Of a stretch of DNA of 64,000 bases, positions 20,465 through 29,214 are shown in pieces; position 1 is the stretch's first letter; each line of letters opens with the position of its first letter. The translations under genes and the position numbers were made by a program. The stretch is from Actinoplanes sichuanensis (lineage in GTDB: Bacteria > Actinomycetota > Actinomycetes > Mycobacteriales > Micromonosporaceae), in the NCBI RefSeq assembly GCF_033097365.1, contig NZ_AP028461.1:11125501-11189500 (forward strand), read 5' to 3'. Below the pieces are notes generated by a model. That model was given only the letters and a program-made list of their open reading frames with translations. It was not told where the DNA came from and made no database searches.

Positions 20465-22783
20465 ATGTCCGGACCCACTGTTGTCATCATCGGCGCGGGG
20501 ATCGTCGGGTGCGCGCTCGCCGACGAGCTGACCGGTCGCGGCTGGACCGGTGTCACGGTCCTGGATCGGGGGCCGCTCTTCGAGACCGGCGGGTCCAGTT
20601 CGCACGCGCCGGGGCTGGTCTTCCAGACCAATCCGTCGCGGACCATGTCGCGGCTCGCCCGGTACACCGTCGAGAAGTACTCCGAGCTCGGCTGCTTCTC
20701 GCCGGTCGGCAGTCTCGAGGTGGCGACCACGGCGGCCCGTCTCGCCGAACTCCACCGTCGTTTCGGCTTCGGACAGTCCTGGGGAGTCCCGTCATCCGTC
20801 CTGGATCCGGCCGCCTGCGCAACTCTCTACCCATTATTGGACAAATCATTAATTGTCGGCGGGCTTCATGTGCCGTCCGACGGACTGGTTCCGACGGTCC
20901 GCGCGGCCGAGGCGCAGGCCGCCCGAGCCACCGCCCGGGGCGCCCGGTTTCTCGGCGACATGACGGTGACCCGCGTTCTCTCCCGTGCCGGCCGGGTGAC
21001 CGGGGTGGCGACCGCCGACGAGGAGTTCCCGGCGGACCTGGTGGTCAGCTGCGCCGGGCTGTGGGGGCCGGCGATCGGGGCGCTGGCCGGCGTGTCGATC
21101 CCGCTGCTGCCGATGGCGCACCAGTACGTCCGGACCACCCCGGCCGGCGCCGCCGACTCCCTGCCGATCCTCCGCCACCAGGACCGTGACCTGTACTTCC
21201 GCGCGCACGGCGACAGGTTCGGCATCGGCTCCTACCGGCACGAGCCGATGCCGGTCGACCTGGCCGACCTGCCCGGCGACGCGCACCCGTCGAAGCTGCC
21301 GTTCACCCCGGACACCTTCCGGCAGTCCTGGACGGCGGCCGGCGAGCTGATCCCGGCGTTGCGCGGCGCCACCCTGGAGGAGGCGTTCAACGGCGTCTTC
21401 TCGTTCACCGCGGACGGCTTCCCGCTGCTCGGCGAGGCGGCCGCGCTGCGCGGGTTCTGGGTGGCCGAGGCGGTGTGGGTGACCCATTCGGCGGGCGCGG
21501 CCAAGGCGGTCGCCGAGTGGATGGTGGACGGTCGGCCCGCGATCGACCTGCACGAGTGCGACCTCAACCGGTTCGACGCGGCTCAGCTCGCCCCGGACTA
21601 TGTACGCCGCCGGGCGATCCGCAACTTCGTCGAGGTCTACGACATCGTGCATCCGGCTGATCCGCCCCCGGTGCGCAACGTCCGGGTCAGCCCGTTCCAC
21701 CCCAGACAGACCGAGCTGGGCGCGGTGTTCGGTGAGGCGGCCGGTTGGGAGCGTCCGCTCTGGTATGCGACCAATCCGCCCCCGGAGGCGCCGCGCCCCC
21801 GGGACGAGTGGTCGGCCCGACACTGGTCGCCGATCGCCGAGACCGAGGCCCGGCTGACCCGCCGCCGGGTCGCTCTCTACGACATGACGCCGCTGACCCG
21901 GATCGACGTGACCGGTCCGGTCTCCTTTCTCTCCGGTCTGGTGGCCGACGATGTGGACCGTCCGGTCGGCACCGTCGTCTACACCTTTCTGCCGGACCGG
22001 GCGGGCGGGGTGCGCAGCGACGTCACGGTGGCCCGGCTCGGCGAGGACCGGTTCCGGGTCGGTGGGAACGGGCCGCTCGACGTCGACTGGCTGCGTCGGC
22101 ACGCGCCACCCGGCGTCTCGGTACGCGATGTCACGGGCGGCACCTGCGGCGTCGGCCTGTGGGGTCCGGCGGCCCGCGAACTGGTCGCCCCGCTCACCGA
22201 CGTGGACGTGTCGGCCGAGGCGTTCCGTTACTTCCGGGCCCGCGAGGGTCACCTCGGCACGGTTCCGGTGACCATGCTGCGACTGTCCTATGTCGGTGAG
22301 CTGGGCTGGGAGATCTACACCGAGGCCCAGTACGGCCTGCGGCTCTGGGACACCCTCTGGGAGGCGGGTCGGGAACACGGGCTGATCGTGGCCGGCCGGC
22401 TGGCGTTCGACAGCCTGCGCCTGGAGAAGGGGTATCGCGCTTGGGGACGGGACATGACCGGTGAGGACGACCCGTATCAGGCCGGTCTGCGGCCGTTCGG
22501 GGAGCAGCCCCCGGATCGGCGGCTGACCTGCCTGGTGCTGGCCGACACCGGGGACGTTCCGCTCGGCCGGGAACCGGTGTACGCGGGCGGGTTCCCGGTC
22601 GGGCACGTGACGAGCGCGGCGTACGGCTGGTCGGTGGGTGCCCCGATCGCGTACGCCTGGCTGCCGTCGGCCTTGGCCCTGCCGGGCACACAGGTGGAGA
22701 TCGGCTATTTCGACCGGCTACTGCTCGCCACCGTGGCGGCCGAGCCGCTGTTCGATCCGAAACACGAGCGTCTACGGCGCTGA
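20465..22783 (+). CDS. FAD-dependent oxidoreductase fused to GcvT domain (dimethylglycine/sarcosine dehydrogenase-like)
   Basis: 772 residues. The N-terminal DAO-type FAD domain has VVIIGAGIVGCALADELTGRG (dinucleotide fold) and a GGSSSHAPGLVF motif near 40-52. The C-terminal half (about 420-770) is a GcvT aminomethyltransferase-like folate domain with RVALYDMTPLTRIDVTGP, then GELGWEIYTEAQYGLRLWD and LRLEKGYRAWGRDM. This fusion is seen in dimethylglycine and sarcosine dehydrogenases/oxidases, which demethylate N-methylated amines and pass the C1 unit to tetrahydrofolate. Two TTA leucine codons (20834, 20849) sit in a short AT-rich patch, suggesting bldA-type tRNA dependence. No other C1-metabolism gene is adjacent. 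Confidence 0.9.
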   Translation: MSGPTVVIIGAGIVGCALADELTGRGWTGVTVLDRGPLFETGGSSSHAPGLVFQTNPSRTMSRLARYTVEKYSELGCFSPVGSLEVATTAARLAELHRRFGFGQSWGVPSSVLDPAACATLYPLLDKSLIVGGLHVPSDGLVPTVRAAEAQAARATARGARFLGDMTVTRVLSRAGRVTGVATADEEFPADLVVSCAGLWGPAIGALAGVSIPLLPMAHQYVRTTPAGAADSLPILRHQDRDLYFRAHGDRFGIGSYRHEPMPVDLADLPGDAHPSKLPFTPDTFRQSWTAAGELIPALRGATLEEAFNGVFSFTADGFPLLGEAAALRGFWVAEAVWVTHSAGAAKAVAEWMVDGRPAIDLHECDLNRFDAAQLAPDYVRRRAIRNFVEVYDIVHPADPPPVRNVRVSPFHPRQTELGAVFGEAAGWERPLWYATNPPPEAPRPRDEWSARHWSPIAETEARLTRRRVALYDMTPLTRIDVTGPVSFLSGLVADDVDRPVGTVVYTFLPDRAGGVRSDVTVARLGEDRFRVGGNGPLDVDWLRRHAPPGVSVRDVTGGTCGVGLWGPAARELVAPLTDVDVSAEAFRYFRAREGHLGTVPVTMLRLSYVGELGWEIYTEAQYGLRLWDTLWEAGREHGLIVAGRLAFDSLRLEKGYRAWGRDMTGEDDPYQAGLRPFGEQPPDRRLTCLVLADTGDVPLGREPVYAGGFPVGHVTSAAYGWSVGAPIAYAWLPSALALPGTQVEIGYFDRLLLATVAAEPLFDPKHERLRR

Positions 22784-23044
22784 TCTGCGGATTCTCCGTC
22801 GCGAACGGCCCGGTTGTGACTAGCATCGAGTCGATCAGGACAGGCGAGTCGCCGTTGCCGCCGTTCACACGATCGTGGGTTCCCGACCGGGTCGACCGGC
22901 CGGTCCACGCTGCGTGCCGCGCGCTGATCGTCTCGAAACGAAACCGTCCGGGGTAAATAACGGGACTCGCTCACACGGCTTCGCGGACTGCCCTAGCTTA
23001 GGCCAGGTCTAACTCGGGCAAATCCGTTTGAAGTGGAGTATGTC

Positions 23045-23800
23045 GTGCGCTTTTCTCGTACGTCCAGGGTCGCGCGGGGCGGTCTCTGGGCCTCCGCCCT
23101 GCTCTCCATAGTGGCCGCGGTGAATTCGGGAGGAGCGCTCGCGGCCGACGCCGATCCGCCGCCGTACACGCCCCCGCTGGCCCTCAACGGGACCGCCTCC
23201 CTGATGTGGCGGGCCGGGGACGACGCACGCGTCATCCGCCTGACCGACGGTGGATACCGCCAGGCCGGGTCGGCCTGGAGCATGGAGATGGTCGACCTGA
23301 CCAGTTCCTTCGAGACCACCTTCACCGCCCACCTGCGCGCCGGCAAGGTCGGCGCCGACGGCATCGCGTTCGTCGCACAGGGCGAAGGGCCCCGCGCGCT
23401 CGGCGGCTGGGGCGGTGGCCTCGGCTATCGCGGCATCTGGCGCAGTGTGGCGGTCGAGTTCGACATCTTCCAGAACACCCCGGACCCGAGCAGCAACCAC
23501 CTCGCGGTGTCGGTCAACGGCAACCCGGACCGGCACGAGTCGGCCGCCGAATCCTCGATCCGGCTCTACGGCAAGCCGTTCCAGGCCCGGATCCGGTACG
23601 AGGCCGGCCAGCACCGGCTGACCGTCTACATCCGTCCGCGGGCCGGCAAGGCCACCGAGGAACTCCTGCTCGACCAGAAGGTGGACCTCGCTCGTAAGGC
23701 CGGCGTCCGGTACGGCTGGGTCGGGTTCACCGGCGCCACCGGCAGCCTGACCGCACGCCAGGACGTCTACGAGTGGTCGGTCGGCATGCCGCACGCGTGA
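23045..23800 (+). CDS. Secreted L-type (legume-like) lectin-domain protein
   Basis: 251 residues from GTG at 23045, chosen because GGAG is 6 nt upstream; a GTG at 23033 is in frame. A Sec signal peptide covers about 1-35, with a cleavage site near ALA-ADA. The mature part resembles the L-type lectin jelly-roll: GIAFVAQGEGP, then AVEFDIFQNTPDPSSNHLAVSVNG, which holds the Asp/Asn residues that bind calcium in legume lectins, and VRYGWVGFTGATG near the C terminus. It starts the glycan gene cluster and ends 92 nt before the GT2 gene. I infer a secreted binder of the exported polysaccharide. Confidence 0.82.
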   Translation: MRFSRTSRVARGGLWASALLSIVAAVNSGGALAADADPPPYTPPLALNGTASLMWRAGDDARVIRLTDGGYRQAGSAWSMEMVDLTSSFETTFTAHLRAGKVGADGIAFVAQGEGPRALGGWGGGLGYRGIWRSVAVEFDIFQNTPDPSSNHLAVSVNGNPDRHESAAESSIRLYGKPFQARIRYEAGQHRLTVYIRPRAGKATEELLLDQKVDLARKAGVRYGWVGFTGATGSLTARQDVYEWSVGMPHA

Positions 23801-23892
23801 GCGCACCGTCCCGCCGGGGCCTCGCGCCCCGGCACCTTCCCATGCTCCGGCCCGGACCGGGCCGACTCCAGCCTCCCCGATCGGAGAGAGTT

Positions 23893-24762
23893 ATGCCCAC
23901 GGTCGACCGTGTGCTTCCCGGCGAGACGAACACCGTCATCGACATCGAGGCCATCCAGGCCGCCGTCCCGGCGATCCCCGACCTTCCCGACGACCCGGAC
24001 GACGGCGCCGAGCCGGAACCCCGGATCAGCGTCATCGTCCCGGCGCTCAACGAGGCGCGCAACATCCCGCACGTCTTCGCCCGGCTCCCGCAGGTCGACG
24101 AGATCGTCCTGGTGGACGGCGGGTCCATCGACGACACGGTGGCGGTGGCCCGCCGGCTGCGGCCCGACATCCGTGTCGTCAGGCAGAACCGCAAAGGCAA
24201 GGGCAACGCGCTGGCCTGCGGATTCGCCGCGGCGACGGGCGACATCATCGTGATGATCGACGCCGACGGCTCCACCGACCCGCTGGAGATCCCCCGCTTC
24301 GTCGAGGCGTTGCGTGCGGGCGCCGACTTCGCCAAGGGCTCCCGGTTCCGGCCGTCCGGCGGCAGCGCCGACATCACCCGGCTGCGGCGGGCCGGTAACA
24401 AGTGCCTCAGCCTGCTGGTGAACGTCCTGTTCCGGACCAGGTACAGCGACCTCTGCTACGGCTACAACGCGTTCTGGGCGCACTGCCTGGACGTCTTCGA
24501 CCTGGACAGCACCTCCCCGATGCCGGACAACACGGACGGTCGGCTGTGGGGCGACGGGTTCGAGATCGAGACCCTGCTCAACCTGCGTGCGGCCCGGGCC
24601 GACCTGAAGATCACCGAAGTGGCCAGCTTCGAGCACAACCGCATCCACGGGGTCAGCAATCTCAACGCCCTCACCGATGGTATGCGCGTGCTGCGTACCA
24701 TCGCGCGGGAATGGCCCCGGCGGGCCCGCGTCAAGCAGATCGCCGAACGGCAGGCCCGATGA
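23893..24762 (+). CDS. GT2 glycosyltransferase (polyprenyl-phosphate sugar synthase-like)
   Basis: 289 residues; the ATG at 23893 follows GGAGAGAG. The GT-A fold begins near residue 45 with ISVIVPALNEARNIPHVF, then VDEIVLVDGGSIDDT, GKGNALACGFAAATGD and IVMIDADGSTDP (DxD-like metal site). A later DLCYGYNAFW segment and WGDGFEIETLLNLRA are typical of dolichol-phosphate mannose synthase-like GT2 enzymes. The product could be a lipid-linked sugar donor for the GT-C-like protein encoded two genes downstream. There is no C-terminal membrane helix. The stop overlaps the next ATG by 4 nt. Confidence 0.88.
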   Translation: MPTVDRVLPGETNTVIDIEAIQAAVPAIPDLPDDPDDGAEPEPRISVIVPALNEARNIPHVFARLPQVDEIVLVDGGSIDDTVAVARRLRPDIRVVRQNRKGKGNALACGFAAATGDIIVMIDADGSTDPLEIPRFVEALRAGADFAKGSRFRPSGGSADITRLRRAGNKCLSLLVNVLFRTRYSDLCYGYNAFWAHCLDVFDLDSTSPMPDNTDGRLWGDGFEIETLLNLRAARADLKITEVASFEHNRIHGVSNLNALTDGMRVLRTIAREWPRRARVKQIAERQAR

Positions 24763-25868
24763 GGATCGGCATCGTCGCGAACGCCTACCACCCGGACATC
24801 GGCGGGGTGGAGACCCATGTGAAGCGGCTCTGCGCCGGGCTGATCGCGGCCGGCGACGAGGTCGAGGTGATCACCCAGCACGCCGTCCGGTCGGTGGAGA
24901 CCGTCGACGGTGTGCTCGTCCGCCGTTTCCCGCTCACCGTCCCGGCCGGCAACTACCGACTGTCCGTGCCGCTGTGGCGCTGGCTGCGCGCCCACGCCGG
25001 GGAGTACGACGTCCTGCACGCGCACAGCTACCACGCCCTCACCGCGCTCTGCGCCGCCCTGGGCAACCGGTCCCCGCTGGTGTTCACGCCGCACTACCAC
25101 GGCACCGGGCACACCAGGTTCCGGGCGGCGCTGCACCCGCTCTACCGGCCGCTCGGCCGGACCATCATGAACCGGGCCGCCGCCGTCGTCTGCGTCACCT
25201 CGGCCGAGCGCGAGCTGGTGCTGCGTGACTTCCCGGCGGTCGGCACCCGGGCCGTGGTCATCCCGAACGGCACCGACCCGCGTCCGATTCGTGGCCCGGC
25301 CTCGCCGCGCACCCGCCGAATCCTCTGCGTCGGGCGGCTGGAGCAGTACAAACGGGTCGACCGGGTGATCCGGGCGATGACCCGGCTCGGCCCCGAGCAC
25401 CGCCTCGACGTGGTCGGCACCGGCCCCGCCGGAGACCGGCTGCGCAGGCTCGCGGCCGGTCTCGGACTGGCCGGGCGAGTGGTCTTCCACGGCCGCCTCG
25501 ACGACGCCGCCTTCGACTCGTGCCTGGCCCAGGCCTCGGCGGCGGTCTCCGCCTCCACTCACGAGGCGTTCGGCATGGCGGTCGCCGACGCGCTCGCCGC
25601 CGGCCTGCCGACCGTGGCCACCCCGATCCCCGCGCACCGCGAGGTCGCCGGGCTGGCCGGGGACAGCGCGTGGCTGCGGTTCGCCGACCCGGACGACGAG
25701 AACGCGCTGGCGGCCGCACTCAAGGACGCCGCGGCCATCGGGCGTACCCGGCCCGCCATCCTGCCGACCTGGTCGGACGTCGTCGGCGCGACACGCAACA
25801 TCTACGCCGCGGTGGCCCGCCGGACCACCTCCGTCGGGACCGGCCCGGTGGGGGCCGTGGCGCGATGA
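24759..25868 (+). CDS. GT4 glycosyltransferase
   Basis: 369 residues from the ATG that overlaps the preceding stop (ATGA); an upstream open extension is a shadow. GT-B fold: N-terminal MRIGIVANAYHPDIGGVETHV, a YDVLHAHSYHAL donor-domain approach loop, then RRILCVGRLEQYKRVDRVI and the C-terminal HEAFGMAVADALAAGLPTVAT segment with the E-x7-E motif of retaining GT4 enzymes. It would add a sugar from a nucleotide donor to the growing lipid-linked glycan in the cytoplasm. Its 3' end overlaps the next gene by 4 nt, so the operon is tightly coupled. Confidence 0.9.
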   Translation: MRIGIVANAYHPDIGGVETHVKRLCAGLIAAGDEVEVITQHAVRSVETVDGVLVRRFPLTVPAGNYRLSVPLWRWLRAHAGEYDVLHAHSYHALTALCAALGNRSPLVFTPHYHGTGHTRFRAALHPLYRPLGRTIMNRAAAVVCVTSAERELVLRDFPAVGTRAVVIPNGTDPRPIRGPASPRTRRILCVGRLEQYKRVDRVIRAMTRLGPEHRLDVVGTGPAGDRLRRLAAGLGLAGRVVFHGRLDDAAFDSCLAQASAAVSASTHEAFGMAVADALAAGLPTVATPIPAHREVAGLAGDSAWLRFADPDDENALAAALKDAAAIGRTRPAILPTWSDVVGATRNIYAAVARRTTSVGTGPVGAVAR

Positions 25869-27775
25869 GCGCTGCCACGGCCAGTCCCACCATCGACCGG
25901 CGGGACGGCCGGGACCCGGGGCCGGCGCGGCGCGCCTGGGCCGGGCCGGTCGCCGCCGGGCTCACCCTCACGCTCACCGGGGCGGCCGGGGCCGCCGCCC
26001 TGGTGACCGCGTACCGGCGGGCCGAATGGGGACAGGACGGCCAGTTCTCCTGGTTCTGGGCCGGCATGCTGGTGTTCAGCCTGCCCGCGGCGTACTGGGC
26101 GATCCGCCGCGACTCCAGCGCCCGGCTGCGCCTGGCCGTCCTGGTCGGCTACGCCTGCTTCACCTACCTCCCGAAACTGCTGCGCAACCCGGCCGGGCCG
26201 CTTTACCACGACGAGTACGCCCACTGGGGACAGAGCCGCGACATCGTCATCGACGGACTGCTGTTCCAGCAGAACTCGATCGTCCGGGTGATCGGTGACT
26301 ACCCCGGCCTGCACGCCACGGTCGCCTCGCTGGCCACGCTGACCGGCGTCACCGTCTGGCAGGCCGCCCTGTTCGTGCTGATCCTGGCCCACGTGCTGCT
26401 CACCCTCGGGGTCGCGGTGCTGGCCGGTCAACTGTGGCCGGACCCGCGGGTCGCCGCCGCGGCCGCGATCGTCTACAGCCTGAACAGCTCGTTCCTCTAC
26501 TTCGACACCCAGTTCGGCTACGAGTCACTGGCCATCGGCGTGCTGGTGTGGGCGCTGGCCTGCGGGATGCTCGCGATCCGGGCGGTCAGCACCCGCGCCC
26601 GGCTCGGCTGGGCCGCCCTGTTCGTGCCGTTCACCGTGGCGATCACGGCCACCCACCACCTGACCGCCATCTGGCTCACCGGCATTCTCGGGCTGATCGC
26701 GCTGGCCTGCACGATCTTCCGCGCGCCGGCCCGTACCGCCTGGGCTCTGACCGTCACCGCCGGCGCCTCGGTCTCGATGTGGATGGCCGCGGTGTCGCCC
26801 CGGACCGGCACCTATCTGGAGCCCTACCTGGGCCGGGCCCTCGATCAGTTCGGCGGCATGGCCGGCGGCGACTCCGGCGGCCGCACCCTGTTCAACCAGT
26901 CGGTCGCGCCCTGGTGGGAGCAGCAGGCCGCCTTCCTCGCCCCCGGGGTGGCCCTGCTCGCCGTGATCGGTGCCGGTGTGCTCTGGTGGCGTCGCCGCCG
27001 GGTCACCGACCGGCTGACCCGGGCCGCGTCGGGCGCGATGCTGCTGCTCGCCGCCCTGTACTTTCCGGCCACACTGCTGATCCTCACCCCGTCCGGCGCG
27101 GAGGGCGCACGCCGGTCCTGGGCCTTCAGCTACCTCGGCATCGCCGTGGTGACCGCCCCGTTGATCATCGCACTGCTGGACCGCGCACGCCGCCGGATCA
27201 GCGTTTCCGCGATTTTTCTCCTGGCCACCTGCACGTTGATGATGGTCGGCAACACGGCCGCCGGCATGAACCCGTCCTACCGGTTCCCCGGCCCGCCGGT
27301 CTTCGGCTCGGACACCCGCGCCGCCACCCCCGAGCTGCTGGCCGCGTCGGAGTGGCTGCGCGAGACCGCAGGCCGCGGCGCCCGCCTGGTCGCCGACCGC
27401 TACTCCGGCCTGATCTTCGGCTCCTATGGCGAGCAGGAGCCGACCACCGGTTCGGAGAGCTTCCCGGCCTACCAGTTGTATCTGGCGCGACCCGGCGGGC
27501 CGATGCCGCCGGCCCTGATGGAACAGCTGCGGACCTGGCGCTTCGAGTACCTGGTGGTGGACCGCCGGATGGCCGAACAGGTACCCGACATCAAGATCTA
27601 CTTCGAGAACAACGAGCCGATCCCGCACGACGGGAGACCCGGCTTCACCAGATCCCAGCTGACCAAGTTCGACACCATGCCCTGGCTGATCAAGGTCTAC
27701 GACGGGCCGCACATCGCCATCTACCGCTTCGACTTCGGCAGTCAGGGTCAGAACCTCCACATGGGAGCCCCATGA
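25865..27775 (+). CDS. Polytopic membrane protein, GT-C-like glycosyltransferase
   Basis: 636 residues, about 11-13 hydrophobic helices over residues 30-440 and a soluble C-terminal domain (about 450-636). The first external loop has GPLYHDEYAHWGQSRDIVIDG, an acidic DE motif in the position where GT-C enzymes (PMT/ArnT-like) carry their catalytic carboxylate. ATG at 25865 overlaps the preceding stop. I infer that it transfers a sugar from a polyprenyl-phosphate donor on the outer face, or polymerises the glycan. It could instead be a non-catalytic polysaccharide-biosynthesis membrane protein. No signature allows a more exact family. Confidence 0.65.
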   Translation: MSAATASPTIDRRDGRDPGPARRAWAGPVAAGLTLTLTGAAGAAALVTAYRRAEWGQDGQFSWFWAGMLVFSLPAAYWAIRRDSSARLRLAVLVGYACFTYLPKLLRNPAGPLYHDEYAHWGQSRDIVIDGLLFQQNSIVRVIGDYPGLHATVASLATLTGVTVWQAALFVLILAHVLLTLGVAVLAGQLWPDPRVAAAAAIVYSLNSSFLYFDTQFGYESLAIGVLVWALACGMLAIRAVSTRARLGWAALFVPFTVAITATHHLTAIWLTGILGLIALACTIFRAPARTAWALTVTAGASVSMWMAAVSPRTGTYLEPYLGRALDQFGGMAGGDSGGRTLFNQSVAPWWEQQAAFLAPGVALLAVIGAGVLWWRRRRVTDRLTRAASGAMLLLAALYFPATLLILTPSGAEGARRSWAFSYLGIAVVTAPLIIALLDRARRRISVSAIFLLATCTLMMVGNTAAGMNPSYRFPGPPVFGSDTRAATPELLAASEWLRETAGRGARLVADRYSGLIFGSYGEQEPTTGSESFPAYQLYLARPGGPMPPALMEQLRTWRFEYLVVDRRMAEQVPDIKIYFENNEPIPHDGRPGFTRSQLTKFDTMPWLIKVYDGPHIAIYRFDFGSQGQNLHMGAP

Positions 27776-29214
27776 CCTTCCCCCCACCGTTACGAACCCC
27801 CGCCGTCCGGTCACTGCTGGTCGCGTACCCCGCCCTCGCCGGAATCCTCCCCGCCGCCGGCCGCCCCTGGCTCACCGTCCCGCTCTGCCTCATCGCCCTC
27901 GCGGCCACCGGCGCCCTCTGGATCCGCGCCCTGCCGGGCCTGCCCGCCGAAACCGGCGTACCCGCCGCCCGGCCCGGACTCGCCGCCGCAGCCGGCCTGA
28001 TCACGATGCCGCTCCTGGCGCTCGCGCTGCACGCCGTGGGCCACCCGGTACGCCCGGCGCCCCTCGCCGTCGCCTGCGCCGCACTGGTCACCGTGCTCGG
28101 TGTGGCCGCCGTCCTCCGCGATCACCGCGCCGCCCGACGGTCCGCGCCCCCGCCCGGCCTTCCGGCTCCGCGCCGCACACCGTCCGGACCGGTGCGGACG
28201 GCGGTGGCGGTGACGATTCCGCTGGTCGTGGCGGTCGGCGTCGGCGGGTGGGCGGTGCGCGCGTATCTGACCGCGCCGCATCCGGCCGAGCCCGGCTATC
28301 TGAGCGTCGCCCTGAACGGCTGGGCCGCCGCGGTCGACGGCCCGGTCACCGTTCCGGCCCGGGGCCTGGTGGTCCCGGTCCGGGTGACCAGTGCCGGCAT
28401 CGCCGAGACCACCCCTCTGCTGCAACTGCGGGTGGGTGGCCGGGTGGTGGCGAGCCGCTCGATGACGGTGGCCGCCGACTCGGTCCGCTCCCTGACCGTG
28501 TACGTCCCCGCGCTTCCCCCGGACGGCCGTCTCCGCAACGTGGCGATCAGTGTGGGCGCCACCAGCGTCGGCTTCTACGCCCGAGGCCATGCCGACACCG
28601 TCCTCGCTCCGCAGACCACCGTGGGCGCCGCGGTGACCGGCCCCGGAGTCGGCCCGCACGCCCCCACCGGCGCCGGAGACGCCACCGGTTCGGCGAACGT
28701 CCCCCCGGCCCGGCCCGGCGGCGACCGCGCCTCGAATCCGGGTGTCCGGTCCCACGGCGACCAGTCCCGGGGCGTGCGCGCCCCTTCGGCCGGCGACCGC
28801 ACCGGTGCTGTCCGCGCCCATTCGGGTGGCGACCGGGCCCCGGGGGTACGTGCCCGGCCCCGACCCGTTCGTGCCGCCGGCGCCCGTCCGGTTCCGGTCC
28901 GGACGGGTGGGGTGCGGACCCCGTCGGCGGCGTCCGGCGGTGCGGTGCCCGCACCGACCGGCGGCATCGACCCGTGGGCCGGCCTGCCCGACCCGGCCCT
29001 GCCCACCGGTGGCGCCCCGGCCGGCACCGACGACCACACCCGCTCGGGCGGCACCAAGGGCGGGCGGGCCAAGACCGGCCCGGCGCCGACTCCCGCGCTC
29101 GGACCCGACGGCTCGGTCTGGCTCTCTCCCGACGAGGTCGATCCGGATCCGAGTCGGGTGGCCTGCTCGGGCAAACGGCGTGCCGTGCTGGCCGGGGAGG
29201 GAACCCCGTGCTGA
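27772..29214 (+). CDS. Membrane protein with external beta-rich domain and Pro/Gly/Arg-rich tail, unknown function
   Basis: 480 residues from the ATG overlapping the preceding stop. It has about four N-terminal helices (residues 15-115) and another near 145-168, then an external beta-rich domain (about 170-285) with VALNGWAAAVDGPVTVPARGL and SLTVYVPALPP segments. Residues about 300-430 are a low-complexity Gly/Pro/Arg tail with degenerate 12-residue units of the GDRxxGVRA type. The tail ends with WLSPDEVDPDPSRVACSG. I do not recognise the family. Position inside the glycan operon suggests a role in polymer export or attachment. The end overlaps the GTG of the flippase gene. Confidence 0.6.
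   Translation: MTFPPPLRTPAVRSLLVAYPALAGILPAAGRPWLTVPLCLIALAATGALWIRALPGLPAETGVPAARPGLAAAAGLITMPLLALALHAVGHPVRPAPLAVACAALVTVLGVAAVLRDHRAARRSAPPPGLPAPRRTPSGPVRTAVAVTIPLVVAVGVGGWAVRAYLTAPHPAEPGYLSVALNGWAAAVDGPVTVPARGLVVPVRVTSAGIAETTPLLQLRVGGRVVASRSMTVAADSVRSLTVYVPALPPDGRLRNVAISVGATSVGFYARGHADTVLAPQTTVGAAVTGPGVGPHAPTGAGDATGSANVPPARPGGDRASNPGVRSHGDQSRGVRAPSAGDRTGAVRAHSGGDRAPGVRARPRPVRAAGARPVPVRTGGVRTPSAASGGAVPAPTGGIDPWAGLPDPALPTGGAPAGTDDHTRSGGTKGGRAKTGPAPTPALGPDGSVWLSPDEVDPDPSRVACSGKRRAVLAGEGTPC
28705..28900 (+). repeat. Degenerate 36-bp repeats encoding GDRxxGVRA-type units
   Basis: About four or five imperfect units of roughly 12 codons lie in the tail of the 27772-29214 gene. They vary more than the cobalamin-cluster repeats. 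Confidence 0.55.

Noticed and set aside
22992..23012. Second iron box upstream of the lectin gene
   Set aside because: CTTAGGCCAGGTCTAACTC has TTAG and CTAA arms but a shifted centre and fails the consensus.
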